Shown piece by piece: positions 36,111 through 45,326 of a DNA stretch of 64,000 nucleotides. The notes under the pieces are model-generated. The model did no database searches. It was given only the letters and a program-made list of their open reading frames with translations, and was not told the DNA's origin. The stretch comes from Nocardia abscessus NBRC 100374. Its GTDB lineage: Bacteria > Actinomycetota > Actinomycetes > Mycobacteriales > Mycobacteriaceae. The stretch is taken from assembly GCF_000308455.1 (NCBI RefSeq), contig NZ_BAFP01000150.1, positions 1-64,000 on the forward strand. Reading direction: 5' to 3'. Numbering within the stretch: position 1 is the first letter of the stretch; every line of letters starts with the position of its first letter. Position numbers and translations under genes: made by a program.

Positions 36111-36170
36111 TTACGCGTTCCACCGGCGAGTATGCCCGGCCGACGGGTGGACCGCCGGGCCGGGTACGAC

Positions 36171-37349
36171 TCACCGCACCGGAGGCAGGGTCCGCTCGTT
36201 CGGATCCACACCCGGGGGCATGTGTGCGCCGTTGTTCGGCACGTCCGGTCGCGGCGCGTTCGCCGCACCGCGGATCTGCTGACCCGGCGGCGGGTTCTCA
36301 CAGTAATTCCACTTCGGGATCGTGCCGTCCTGCACGACCTCGTTGCGGATCTTCGGAGTGTTGTAGGTACAGAACGGCCGCGGCCAGATGTCGATCATCG
36401 CGTGGAATTCGTTCCCGTGCGCCGGGACGCCCAGCGCCTCGCCACCGAGCGCGAGCGAGGGGAACAGCGCACGCAGAGCGGGCAGCCGCAGCTGCGCCGC
36501 CTTGGTGATCGCCTGGAAGTTGGTTGCCAGGCTGGTGATCGGGTCGGCCGTCCGGTCCACCACCGCGCCGAGGCTGGTGAGCTGGCCCGGCGCCTGATCG
36601 AGCACCCGCTGCAGTTCCGCGTTCGCGTTGTTGAACTGCTCGAACAGCACCCCGGAGTTACGGGTCAGGGTGGCCAGGTCGGGCTGCGCGTTGGACGTCG
36701 TGTTGGCGATGGTGCGCAGATTGGTGATCAGATTCGTGGTCTGCGGCAACAACGAGTCCAGGCCGGCCATCGCCAAGCTGATCCCGTTGACCATGCCGCG
36801 CAACTGATCCGGTCCCGCGCTGAGCGCGATGTCCAGCTCGTTCAGGATGACCTGGAAGTGGTCCGGATTGATCTGCGCGATCAGGGCGCTGGAGTTGTCC
36901 AGGACCGACCACACCGGCGTCGGCGTGTGGATCTTCTCCGGATCGAACTTGATCACCGCGCCGTTGGCCAGGTACGGCCCCTGCTCGGCGTTCGGCCGGA
37001 AATCGATGTACTGCTCACCCGCACCGGACAGCGCCTGCACCGCGATCCGGGTGTCCACCGGGATCTTGTACTTCGACTCGATCTGCGCGGTGGCGGCGAT
37101 GGCCTGCCCGCGATCGGTCAGCTCGATCGAGGTGACCTTGCCGATGCGCCACCCGCGCAGAGTCACGTCGTTACCGGGCTGCAGACCGCCGGAGCGGTCC
37201 AGGTTCACCGTGACGGTGTAGTCCGACCGCAGCGGGTTCACCCGCATGACGTTCACCATCAGGTACGCGGCGCCGACCAGCAGCACGAGCACCAGGCCCA
37301 GGTTCGACAGGAAGATCTTGCTTCCGAACAACTTGCGCACGGAGGTCAT
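36171..37349 (-). CDS. mceF: Mce family protein F
   Basis: This 392-residue subunit of the Mce lipid transporter has one N-terminal membrane helix (LSNLGLVLVLLVGAAYLMVN) and an MCE domain (about residues 42-120, with NDVTLRGWRIGKVTSIEL). Long helical repeats form the periplasmic channel (about 140-300), and a proline-rich C-terminus follows. Its ATG overlaps the mceE stop by 4 bases (ATGA). It is the last of six mce genes, before the mas gene. Which Mce class this operon belongs to (mce1-4 or a Nocardia-specific set) cannot be settled from the sequence alone. Confidence 0.92.
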   Translation of the reverse strand: MTSVRKLFGSKIFLSNLGLVLVLLVGAAYLMVNVMRVNPLRSDYTVTVNLDRSGGLQPGNDVTLRGWRIGKVTSIELTDRGQAIAATAQIESKYKIPVDTRIAVQALSGAGEQYIDFRPNAEQGPYLANGAVIKFDPEKIHTPTPVWSVLDNSSALIAQINPDHFQVILNELDIALSAGPDQLRGMVNGISLAMAGLDSLLPQTTNLITNLRTIANTTSNAQPDLATLTRNSGVLFEQFNNANAELQRVLDQAPGQLTSLGAVVDRTADPITSLATNFQAITKAAQLRLPALRALFPSLALGGEALGVPAHGNEFHAMIDIWPRPFCTYNTPKIRNEVVQDGTIPKWNYCENPPPGQQIRGAANAPRPDVPNNGAHMPPGVDPNERTLPPVR

Positions 37350-38449
37350 CGGTGTCCTCCCGTCACCCTGCCCTGCACCAGCTGCAGCACTTGAAGCAGG
37401 CTGCCCGCGAAGTCCTGCAGGTCGTGGAGGTCCTGGAGCTTGCCGTGCTCCGGATCGGTGAGCGCGCTGATGTCGAGATTGGTCGCGGTGGCGTACACCG
37501 CGAAGCTGCCGCCGCGGAAGGTCGCGTCCACCTTGGGCCGCAGCACGCGGAGTCGATCGAGCAGCACGCCGAAGTTGTCGCCGGTCTTGGCGATCGCGTC
37601 CATCAGCTGGTGGGTGTTCTCCAGCAGGCCGTTCAACTGCGCGGTGGAGGTGTCGGCGTAATTGCCCAGCGCGGCGCTGGCGGTGGACAACTTGGTCAGC
37701 AGATCGCCGATGGCCCGGTTGTTCTCGGCGATGGCGCCGATCATCTGGGGCAGCGTGTCGGCCACCTCGCCGAGCTCGGACCGCCGTGCCTCGATGGTGT
37801 TGGCGAGGGTGCTGAATTCACCGAGCACACTGTCCACCCGGGCCGAGTTGGCGTTCAAACTGCCGACCACGCCGGTCATCTCGGTGATCAGGTGGGCCAG
37901 CTGCTCGCCGCGGCCGCCGACGATGGAGTCCAGCTCCGAACCCAGCCTGGACAGGCTGGCGATGCCGCCGCCGTTGAACAGCATGGATACCGAGATGAGC
38001 AACTGCTCGACGGTCGCGCCCGCGGAGGTGCTGTCGAGCGTGAGCGTGTCGCCGTCGTGCAGCATTTCCGCGCCGGGCTCGGTCTTGGGCTTGGACACCG
38101 CGACGAAGACATCACCGAGCGGAGTGGCCTGACGCAGTTCCGCCGTGCTGCCCTTGGGCAACTCGATGTCCTTGCTGATGGTCAGATCCACGACGGCCTG
38201 GAAGTTCTTCGTCTTGATGTCGGTGACCACGCCGACATCGGAACCGCCGATCTTCACCTTCGCCTGGTCCGGCAGGTTCAGCGCGTTCTCGAACACCGCG
38301 TGGATGGTGTAGGTCTCGCCGGACACACCCGGTTTCGGCAGCGGCAGCTTCTCCACGGTGAGCCCGCAGCCGGAGGTGACCGCGACACCGGCCACCGCGG
38401 CGACGGCGACCAGCGCCCTGCGTGCCTTGATCGTCATTCGGTACGTCAT
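37346..38449 (-). CDS. mceE: Mce family lipoprotein E
   Basis: This 367-residue Mce subunit has an N-terminal signal ending VAVTSGC, where Cys28 is the probable lipidated residue; this position (LprK-type) is the usual lipoprotein of Mce complexes. The MCE domain spans about residues 45-125 (KVKIGGSDVGVVTDI), followed by the long helical region. The start (MTYRMTIKARR) overlaps the mceD stop and the end overlaps the mceF start, both by ATGA. Confidence 0.92.
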   Translation of the reverse strand: MTYRMTIKARRALVAVAAVAGVAVTSGCGLTVEKLPLPKPGVSGETYTIHAVFENALNLPDQAKVKIGGSDVGVVTDIKTKNFQAVVDLTISKDIELPKGSTAELRQATPLGDVFVAVSKPKTEPGAEMLHDGDTLTLDSTSAGATVEQLLISVSMLFNGGGIASLSRLGSELDSIVGGRGEQLAHLITEMTGVVGSLNANSARVDSVLGEFSTLANTIEARRSELGEVADTLPQMIGAIAENNRAIGDLLTKLSTASAALGNYADTSTAQLNGLLENTHQLMDAIAKTGDNFGVLLDRLRVLRPKVDATFRGGSFAVYATATNLDISALTDPEHGKLQDLHDLQDFAGSLLQVLQLVQGRVTGGHR

Positions 38450-39555
38450 TTCGTCAGTCCGAGCAGTGCGGCGGTGAGCCCGTAATCGGGTCCGAAGTCC
38501 TGCATGTTTCCGGTGCGGCAGCCGTCTGCCTTCATCTGGATGCGTTCGCAGAACAGGCTGACGATCTCGCCCGACAGCGCGGTGCCGATCACCGCGTGCA
38601 GCCGGACGTATCCGTGCTCGCGGTTCACGATGCCATCGATGTTCTGCATGACCATCGGCGCCACGTCGACGACCTCGGTGATGCCGTAGGCGTTGTCGCG
38701 CAGCTGCTGGGTCACGTTGGTCAGGCCGGTCATGGTGCCCGACAGCTGATCCTGGTACTGCGTCAGCGTGGTGCTCGTGTTCCGCAGGAAGGCGAGCAGC
38801 TGATCGAGCGTGGCCTGCAGACCGGGCGCCTGATCGGCGAGCAGGCCGGTCATCTGGGTCACCCGGTTGCTGAAATCGCGCACCGACTGGTCGTTCTCGG
38901 CCAGCATGGTGGTGAGGTCGTTCAGCTTGATGATGATGCTGGAGATCGCGTCCTTGTTGTCCACACCGACCTTCAGCGCGCTGGACAGTGCGTTGAGGGT
39001 GTCGCGGATCTTCTCGCCGTTGCCGTTGAGCATGGGGTAGAGCACCCGGCCCGACAGCGGTCCGATGCCCTCCTGGCCCGGCTCCGGCTTCAGCGCCGCG
39101 GCGAACTGGTCGATGGTCTTGATCATCGTGTCCAGCTCGACCGGCGTCTTGGTGCGTGCCTTGGGCAGGTGCGCACCGTCGCTCAGGGCTGCGCCGCCGG
39201 TGTAGACGGGGGTGAGCTCGATGTGCCGGTCGGTGACGATGGACGGGGAGATGATCGCGGCGATCGCGTCTTTCGGGATCTTCACGTCCTTGTCGATGGA
39301 CATGTGCACCTCGATCAGGGTGCCCTTGGGCACGATCTTGTCGACCTTGCCGACATCGAGCCCGAGCACCGTGATCGGATTGCCCTCGTAGATGCCCGCG
39401 ATGTTGTCGAAGTCGGCGGTGATCTGCAGGGTGGTGCCCAGCGCGTCGTTCACCGAACTCGGCAGCAGCGAGCAGCTGCCGACCGTCAGCGCGGCGGCGC
39501 TGATCAGGAGCGTCTTCGCGACGGTCCTCAGCGGAAAGCCCGTGCGGAATTTCAT
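38446..39555 (-). CDS. mceD: Mce family protein D with lipobox-like signal
   Basis: This 369-residue Mce subunit has an N-terminal hydrophobic segment TLLISAAALTVGSC. Cys27 follows a lipobox-like VGS, so this subunit may also be a lipoprotein, which is unusual for position D. The MCE domain includes GNPITVLGLDVGKVDKI, and the helical region contains QLLAFLRNTSTTLTQYQ-type repeats. ATG 39555 overlaps the mceC stop by ATGA; the open frame extends to 39612 but the overlap fixes the start. Confidence 0.9.
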   Translation of the reverse strand: MKFRTGFPLRTVAKTLLISAAALTVGSCSLLPSSVNDALGTTLQITADFDNIAGIYEGNPITVLGLDVGKVDKIVPKGTLIEVHMSIDKDVKIPKDAIAAIISPSIVTDRHIELTPVYTGGAALSDGAHLPKARTKTPVELDTMIKTIDQFAAALKPEPGQEGIGPLSGRVLYPMLNGNGEKIRDTLNALSSALKVGVDNKDAISSIIIKLNDLTTMLAENDQSVRDFSNRVTQMTGLLADQAPGLQATLDQLLAFLRNTSTTLTQYQDQLSGTMTGLTNVTQQLRDNAYGITEVVDVAPMVMQNIDGIVNREHGYVRLHAVIGTALSGEIVSLFCERIQMKADGCRTGNMQDFGPDYGLTAALLGLTK

Positions 39556-40553
39556 CCCTGGCACCCTTCGATCACTTGGGCGAAGCACAACCAGTTGTCC
39601 GGGAAGAGCCACGGCAGGCCGACGTCACCGTACGGACCGCTGCCACCCCACGAGTTCGCCAGGTAGCGCACGGTCGGCGGCATGATCGACAGCATCCGGT
39701 CCAGGTTGTCCTTGTTCTTCTGCAGACCCTCGGCCATGGTGTTCAGCTGCGCGATGGTCGGGCCGAGCTGCTCGTTGTTCTCCGCGCCGATCACCTCCAG
39801 CTGCTTGGTCAGCGCCGCGACGTTGTCCAGCAGCTGGCGCAGCAGCGCCTGGCGCTCCATCACCCGATTCGCGATGGCCTCGCCCTGGGTGATCACCAGC
39901 AGGATGCTGTTGCGGTTGTCACCGAGAATCCTCGTGACCCGGTCCAGGTCCTTGAGCAGGGTGTCCACCTCGGCCTTGCGGCTGTCGATCACCTTCGCCA
40001 GCGCGCCGACGCTGTCCAGCGCCTGCGCGGTGAGCTGCGGTGACCCGTTCATCTGCTCGTTGATCAGGTTCAGCGAGTCGGACAGCTTCTTGGTGTCGAG
40101 CGCCTCGAACTTCGGGGTGCCGATCTGCACCACGTCGGACAGGTTGTACGGAACCGCGGTGTTGGACACCGGGATGCGCTTGCCCTTCAGTCCCGAGCCG
40201 TCACCCGGCTCGAGGTCGACGTACCTGGCCCCGAGCAGCGTGGCCATCTTGATCGAGGCGCGGGCGTCCGGTCCGAGTTTCACGTCGTCGCTGACGCTCA
40301 GCGTGAGCATCACGTGGCTGCCTTCGATCTCGGCGCCGACCACCCGGCCGGAGGCCACCCCGGCGACGTTCACCTTGTCGCCGACTCTGATGCCCGCGGC
40401 CTGCACGAATTCGGCCTTGATCGACTGCTCGCCGACGCCGATGAGCTTGTAGACGCTGGACACCAGCAACAGCGCCACGATGAGGACGCCGCCGATGATG
40501 CCCAACCAGAAGTTCCGGTTGCTCTCGAACCTGGACCTGAGCTTCGTCATCAT
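39552..40553 (-). CDS. mceC: Mce family protein C
   Basis: This 333-residue Mce subunit has an N-terminal membrane anchor (FWLGIIGGVLIVALLLVSSVY), an MCE domain with GDKVNVAGVASGRVVGAEI, and a helical channel-forming region (about 150-310). It is shorter than many MceC proteins and lacks the proline-rich tail. ATG 40553 overlaps the mceB stop in an ATGA arrangement; the longer open frame to 40646 is rejected on that basis. Confidence 0.92.
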   Translation of the reverse strand: MMTKLRSRFESNRNFWLGIIGGVLIVALLLVSSVYKLIGVGEQSIKAEFVQAAGIRVGDKVNVAGVASGRVVGAEIEGSHVMLTLSVSDDVKLGPDARASIKMATLLGARYVDLEPGDGSGLKGKRIPVSNTAVPYNLSDVVQIGTPKFEALDTKKLSDSLNLINEQMNGSPQLTAQALDSVGALAKVIDSRKAEVDTLLKDLDRVTRILGDNRNSILLVITQGEAIANRVMERQALLRQLLDNVAALTKQLEVIGAENNEQLGPTIAQLNTMAEGLQKNKDNLDRMLSIMPPTVRYLANSWGGSGPYGDVGLPWLFPDNWLCFAQVIEGCQG

Positions 40554-41593
40554 GGGCGGCACACCGCCGAGTGCGAGGTGCCACCGATCTGGGAGAACAG
40601 ACCGCGCGGGAAGAGGACGCCGTAGAGCGACACGTCCAGACCGCACAGGTAGGCGTTGGCGTAACCACCCTCGGAGGTGTGCCTGCCCGCCGCCGAGAGG
40701 ACGTTCGGCAGGTCGATCGCCGCCTGGTCTAGCTTGGCGCCGTTGTCGATCAGCAGCGTCAGCGCCGCGCTGGTGGAGTTCTGCGCGGTGCGCAGGCTCG
40801 GCTGGATCTGGTCCATCATGCCGACCAGCGACGTGGTGGCGCTGGCGATCTGCTCGGTCGAGGAGAGCAACGACTGCCCTTGCTCGTACAGCCCGCCGAT
40901 CAGGGCCCGGGTCTGGGTCACCAGGGTCTCCAATTCATCACCTCGTTTGGCCAACCCCGACATCACGCCCGACAGGTTGGTAATCACATCGGACAGGATC
41001 GCGTCCCTGCGCTGGAAGTCGGTGGCCAACTGGGCGGCCTGAACGATGAACGCGCTCAACGAGACGCCGTCACCCTGCAACGCCTGGATGAAGGTCTCCG
41101 ACAGCCGGTTGACCTGCTCGGGCTGCAACACCTGGAACAGCGGCTGGAATCCGTTCAGCAGGCCCGACACGTCGAACGACGGCTCGGTGCGATCGATCGG
41201 GATCGAACCGTTGTTCTTCAACGGCGCCGGGTTCGGCGTCTTCCCCGGAGCCAGCGCCACGTACCGCTGGCCGATCAGGTTCTGGTAGCGGACCAGCGCT
41301 TTGGTGTCGCTGTAGATCGTCTGGTCGCGCTGCACGACGAAGGTGACCTTCGCGACCGACTTCTTCAGATTCGCGTCGCGGTCCCGCTCGATCTTCTCGA
41401 CCTTGCCCACCCGCACGCCGGCCATGCGCACGTCGTCGCCCTCGTGCAGACCGAGCACGTCGGAGAACGTCGCGGAGTAGGTGTAGGTGTCACCGCTGAC
41501 GATGCGTGCGAGCGTGTTCCACACCAACACCGTGACCAGGACGGACACGATCGCGAAGATGCTGAATCCGATCAGCGGTTTGCGGATGCTCAT
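40550..41593 (-). CDS. mceB: Mce family protein B
   Basis: This 347-residue Mce subunit has an N-terminal membrane helix (LIGFSIFAIVSVLVTVLVW), an MCE domain with GDDVRMAGVRVGKVEKIE and YQNLIGQRYVAL, and a C-terminal helical region ending in a cysteine-containing LCGLDVSLYG segment typical of MceB. It overlaps mceA by ATGA at its start and mceC by ATGA at its end. Confidence 0.93.
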   Translation of the reverse strand: MSIRKPLIGFSIFAIVSVLVTVLVWNTLARIVSGDTYTYSATFSDVLGLHEGDDVRMAGVRVGKVEKIERDRDANLKKSVAKVTFVVQRDQTIYSDTKALVRYQNLIGQRYVALAPGKTPNPAPLKNNGSIPIDRTEPSFDVSGLLNGFQPLFQVLQPEQVNRLSETFIQALQGDGVSLSAFIVQAAQLATDFQRRDAILSDVITNLSGVMSGLAKRGDELETLVTQTRALIGGLYEQGQSLLSSTEQIASATTSLVGMMDQIQPSLRTAQNSTSAALTLLIDNGAKLDQAAIDLPNVLSAAGRHTSEGGYANAYLCGLDVSLYGVLFPRGLFSQIGGTSHSAVCRP

Positions 41594-43080
41594 CGTCGGG
41601 CACCGTTGTCGGACACCTGCATGGTTCCGCCCTTCAGAATCGAGCTCAGCAGCAGATACTCGGCGGTGGTCGGCTTGCGGCCGAGCAGCGCGGTGATCGC
41701 CGAGTCGCCTCGGTAGGAGATCGGCGCGGCCGACGGCGTGCCCTCGGGCGCGGCGGCCGGAGCCGCGGGCGCCGGCGCTGCGGCAGGCGGGAGCAGGCCC
41801 GGCGGCAGCATCGGGAACAGTCCCTCGAGCGGAGTGCCCGCGAACGGAGCGGGTGCGCCGCCGGTGGGAGCGGCCGCGGTGGCGCGGTTCGGGTCCGGGG
41901 TGGTGATGCCGGGAATCAGCGGCAGGCCGGGCATCGGCACCACCGGCGGCAGTCCGGCGGCCGACTCGAGCGCCCGCGGCTTCAGCTGTTCGGGCAGCTC
42001 GCCGACGTCCGCGACGGCGGGAGCGGTGAAGCAGCTCGGGCCGGCCATCTCGCCGTAGCGCGGGCAGTCCGCCACGGTGTAGGGGCGGTACGGGGTGAGG
42101 GTGAGACCGGCATCCCAGACCTGCTGCTGCTGCGGACCCCAGGTGAACGTGGTGTCCATCCGGCGCATGGTCTCGCTCAGATTGAGCAGCGTCCTGGTGA
42201 TCGCGTTCGGGTCCGCGGCGAGGGCGCCGAACATGTCGTTCGTCCCCGCGGTGACCTCGATACCGACGTTGGGATTACGGGCGAACAGGTCGTTCACCGT
42301 ATCGATGGTCCCGCTGGTGCCGGTGATCAGCGAGACCAGCTCGCTGCGGCGGTCGGCGATGGTGCGCGCGGTCTGCACCGAGCTGCCGAGCACGTCGACC
42401 AGCTCGGGCGCGGACTGGTTGAGCGCGTTGAACGACGCGGAGAAGTCGCCGAGCAGCACACCGAGATCGGGAATCGACTCGTCGACGGCCAGCAGCCAGC
42501 GGTCCAGCCGCTCGACGGTGGAGCCGGGCATCCGGCCGCTGCCGTCCAGCGCCTGCGACAGGGTGCCGAGCACCCGGCCGAACTGCACCGGGTCGATCTT
42601 GTCGAGGATGTTGCGGACCGTGGTGAGCGTGTCCTGCAGCGCGATGGTGCCCTTGCTGCGGTCTTCCTCGATGACCGAGCCCTCGTGCAGGTACTGGTCG
42701 GCCGGGCCGTTGAAGACGAGTTCGACGGAGGTGACGGCGAACAGGTTGCTCGGAACCACGCGAGCGGTCACGTTGGCCGGGATGTCGTCGGCGAACTCCG
42801 GCTTCATCTCGATGCGGACCTTCTGCAGCTCGCCCTTGGCCGCGATGTCGACGGTCTTCACCGCGCCGACGAGCACGCCGCGGAACTTCACGTCGGCCTG
42901 CTCGGGCAGACCGTCACCGGTGGTGGTCAGGTTCGCGGTGACGTTGACCTTCTCCTGGAAGTACCCCTGGTAGCGCAGCATCAGGAAGCCGAGCACCAAC
43001 GCGAACACGACCAGACCGCACACGCCTGCGATGAGCAGCTGCCGCATCGTGGGCCCGCGCCCACTGGGATCGATGATCAT
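41590..43080 (-). CDS. mceA: Mce family protein A
   Basis: This 496-residue subunit is the first of six MCE proteins forming the periplasmic part of a lipid importer. An N-terminal membrane helix (LLIAGVCGLVVFALVLGFLM) is followed by the MCE domain (residues about 36-115, with EQADVKFRGVLVGAVKTVDI), a helical stalk, and a Pro/Ala-rich C-terminal region of about 100 residues after 370. Its ATG lies 7 bases after the yrbEB stop. The extended tail is longer than in most MceA proteins and could reach the cell wall or bind partners. Confidence 0.93.
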   Translation of the reverse strand: MIIDPSGRGPTMRQLLIAGVCGLVVFALVLGFLMLRYQGYFQEKVNVTANLTTTGDGLPEQADVKFRGVLVGAVKTVDIAAKGELQKVRIEMKPEFADDIPANVTARVVPSNLFAVTSVELVFNGPADQYLHEGSVIEEDRSKGTIALQDTLTTVRNILDKIDPVQFGRVLGTLSQALDGSGRMPGSTVERLDRWLLAVDESIPDLGVLLGDFSASFNALNQSAPELVDVLGSSVQTARTIADRRSELVSLITGTSGTIDTVNDLFARNPNVGIEVTAGTNDMFGALAADPNAITRTLLNLSETMRRMDTTFTWGPQQQQVWDAGLTLTPYRPYTVADCPRYGEMAGPSCFTAPAVADVGELPEQLKPRALESAAGLPPVVPMPGLPLIPGITTPDPNRATAAAPTGGAPAPFAGTPLEGLFPMLPPGLLPPAAAPAPAAPAAAPEGTPSAAPISYRGDSAITALLGRKPTTAEYLLLSSILKGGTMQVSDNGARR

Positions 43081-43087
43081 CTGGTCT

Positions 43088-43951
43088 CTACCCCGAGATT
43101 CGGATGCCTGGGTTGATGCCCCAGATCGCCAATGTCATGAACAAGTTCGCGAAAACGACCGCGATGATGCACATCTTGATCGCGCGGCCCGCGGCCACAC
43201 CGACGCCCTCGGGGCCACCGGAGGCGAAGAAGCCGTAGTAGCACTGGATGAACGTGGTGATCGCGACGAACAGGATCGCCTTGATCAGCGAATAGATGAC
43301 GTCGGTCGGGACCAGGAACTGATAGAAGTAGTGCTGGTAGGTGCCGGTGGCGGTGCCGCCGATCAGCTGCACGGTGAGTGCGCAGGAGACGTAGGCCATC
43401 GTCAGCCCGAGGCAGTAGAGCGGGATGATGGCCACCATCGCCGCGAACATCCTGGTGCTGATCAGATAGGGCAGCGGCCGGATGGCAATGGATTCCAGCG
43501 CGTCGATCTCCTCGGAGATGCGCATGGCGCCCAGCTGCGCGGTGAACCGGCAGCCCGCCTGGGCGGCGAAGGCCAGTGTCGCGAGCAGCGGGCCGAGTTC
43601 GCGGGTCGTTGCGAACGCCGAGATCGCACCGGTGATCGGGCTCAGGCCGAGCAGGTTCAGCGAGTTGTAGCCCTGGATGCCGACCGTCATGCCGCCGAAG
43701 GCGCTCAGGATGACGACGACGCCGATGGTGCCGCCACCGACGACGAGATTGCCGTTGCCCCAGGTGACGTCCGAGAGCAGGCGCCAGACTTCCTTGGGGT
43801 AGTGCTTGAGCGCCAGCGGAATCGAGCCGATCGAGCGCAACAGGAAGAACACCTGATGGCCGAGCCGGGCGAGCAGATCGACCGGTGCCTGCGCGGATTT
43901 CCGGAACGCCTGGAGAGGCCGCAGCAGCGGCGGTACATAGGTTGATGACAC
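43088..43951 (-). CDS. yrbEB: Mce-associated MlaE-type permease B
   Basis: This 287-residue integral membrane protein of the MlaE/YrbE family is one of two permease halves of the Mce ABC importer. The family signature is visible in TTRELGPLLATLAFAAQAGC and EIDALESIAIRPLPYLISTR, the segment that couples to the ATPase. The ATPase itself (MceG) is encoded elsewhere, as usual. It starts 4 bases after the yrbEA stop and precedes mceA by 7 bases, so all are one transcript. Confidence 0.93.
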   Translation of the reverse strand: MSSTYVPPLLRPLQAFRKSAQAPVDLLARLGHQVFFLLRSIGSIPLALKHYPKEVWRLLSDVTWGNGNLVVGGGTIGVVVILSAFGGMTVGIQGYNSLNLLGLSPITGAISAFATTRELGPLLATLAFAAQAGCRFTAQLGAMRISEEIDALESIAIRPLPYLISTRMFAAMVAIIPLYCLGLTMAYVSCALTVQLIGGTATGTYQHYFYQFLVPTDVIYSLIKAILFVAITTFIQCYYGFFASGGPEGVGVAAGRAIKMCIIAVVFANLFMTLAIWGINPGIRISG

Positions 43952-43955
43952 CGGC

Positions 43956-44810
43956 TCAGACCACCTGTGACGGGAATAGTGCGTTGTAAACCTGGGTGAT
44001 GATGAGGTTCACCCCGAACAGCATGATGGCGGAGCTCACCACGGCGGAATTCACCGAGTTCGCGACACCACCCGGACCACCCCGGGTGTTCAATCCGGTA
44101 TCGCAGGCGATGATTGCCGCGAGCAGACCGAAAATCAGCGATTTGACCAGCGCGACAAGAAGGTCGGTGGTCACGGCGAACGACGAGAAGGTGCCGACAT
44201 AGGAGCCCGGCGTACCGTTCTGCGCGAAGATATTGAAGATGTAGCCGGTCAGGAAGCCGACGAAGACCACGAAGCCGCACAGCAGCACACTCACCAGCAT
44301 CGCGGCGCCGAGGCGCGGCGCGACCAGCCTGCGCATCGGGTCGACGCCCATGACCTTCATGGCGTCGATCTCTTCGCGGATGGTGCGCGAGCCGAGGTCG
44401 GCGCAGACCGCCGAACCGACCGCGCCCGCGATCATCAGCGAGGTGACCAGCGGGGCGCCCTGCTGGATGATGCCGAGGCCGTTGGCCGCGCCGATGAACG
44501 AGGTGGCGCCCACCTGGCCCGCCACCGAGCCGACCTGGATGGAGACGATCACGCCGATCGGGATGGCGACCAGCAACGTCGGCGCCGCCGAGACGCTGGC
44601 CATGAACGCGCATTGCCGGATGAACTCGCCGAACGGAAAGCGCCTGCGGAAAATCGAGACGAACAGTTCGGCGACGGCCGCGAAACCCATCGTGATCTGC
44701 CTGCCGAAGGTCTCCAGCGAACGCTTCGGATGATCTTGCCAGTAAGACCTCGTCCAATCGACCGCATCACTGAACCGTGACCCTGATGGTGGACTCTCGG
44801 TCGACTGCAC
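43956..44810 (-). CDS. yrbEA: Mce-associated MlaE-type permease A
   Basis: This 284-residue MlaE-family permease heads the mce operon. The signature is APLVTSLMIAGAVGSAVCAD followed by TIREEIDAMKVMGVDPMRRL. Five to six hydrophobic segments are visible. The start is GTG 44810 with a very strong GAGGAGGG 7 bases upstream. Its sequence differs from what I recall of YrbE1A and YrbE4A, so the operon may be of a class absent from the tubercle bacillus. A palindrome lies 60 bases upstream of the start. Confidence 0.93.
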   Translation of the reverse strand: MQSTESPPSGSRFSDAVDWTRSYWQDHPKRSLETFGRQITMGFAAVAELFVSIFRRRFPFGEFIRQCAFMASVSAAPTLLVAIPIGVIVSIQVGSVAGQVGATSFIGAANGLGIIQQGAPLVTSLMIAGAVGSAVCADLGSRTIREEIDAMKVMGVDPMRRLVAPRLGAAMLVSVLLCGFVVFVGFLTGYIFNIFAQNGTPGSYVGTFSSFAVTTDLLVALVKSLIFGLLAAIIACDTGLNTRGGPGGVANSVNSAVVSSAIMLFGVNLIITQVYNALFPSQVV

Positions 44811-44870
44811 TGGCTAACCCTCCTCGACGCCGGTTGGCTGCCCCGACGACTCGTTTGCTTGACGCACCTT

Positions 44871-44883
44871 ACTACGGAGTAGT
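44871..44883. promoter_or_regulatory. Palindrome in the mce operon promoter region
   Basis: ACTAC-GGA-GTAGT is a perfect 5-bp inverted repeat with a 3-bp centre, about 60 bases upstream of yrbEA. Several mce operons are controlled by GntR- or TetR-type repressors, so this is a candidate operator. The regulator is not identified in the window. Confidence 0.4.
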
Positions 44884-45326
44884 GCAGAACACACCACCGA
44901 CTTGTGACCGCAGTCATAGATGTCGCTCACCGTCGCGGGAAAGGCCGCAAACCATTGGGAACGTGCCCAAAGATAGCGGCCCGACCTCTGGCACAAGCTA
45001 CAGCCCCATCTGCGCGAATCCCGGATCTGTAGCGGCGGTTCGGAGAATTACTTTGGAGGATTCTCATCGAAAATCGGATTTGTTTCCGAGGACCAACACA
45101 ACGCCTCCTTACTATCACTCGAGCACTAATGGACACGAGATTTTCACAATTGCGATAGCGGAATGCTATTGTCGCGTAAGATACATTTGATCACAGATGT
45201 ATGAAATAGGGTTGAAGCGCGGAACAGTGGGGACAACCCGGTAGTAGGTGACGCGCCCGAGGTCGATTACTGACACGATGGGTGCGACAGATTGATATCG
45301 TGCGGGCTTCCGACGTCTGGAGGGAC
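44884..45326. other. AT-rich intergenic region between the mce operon and a protease gene
   Basis: About 440 bases separate divergent genes. The stretch 45050-45210 is distinctly less GC-rich than the rest of the window. It contains GCGATAGC-ggaat-GCTATTGTCGC, a near-palindrome at about 45152, and TTGATCACAGATGT at about 45188. It probably holds both promoters. No gene is supported. Confidence 0.5.

Noticed and set aside
36058..44800. Long plus-strand open frames antisense to the mce genes
   Set aside because: They are mirror frames of high-GC coding sequence with histidine- and arginine-rich products and no starts supported by ribosome-binding sites.
45188..45205. CRP-like site TTGATCACAGATGT
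   Set aside because: Only one half-site matches and the symmetry is poor, so it was left as a comment within the intergenic region.
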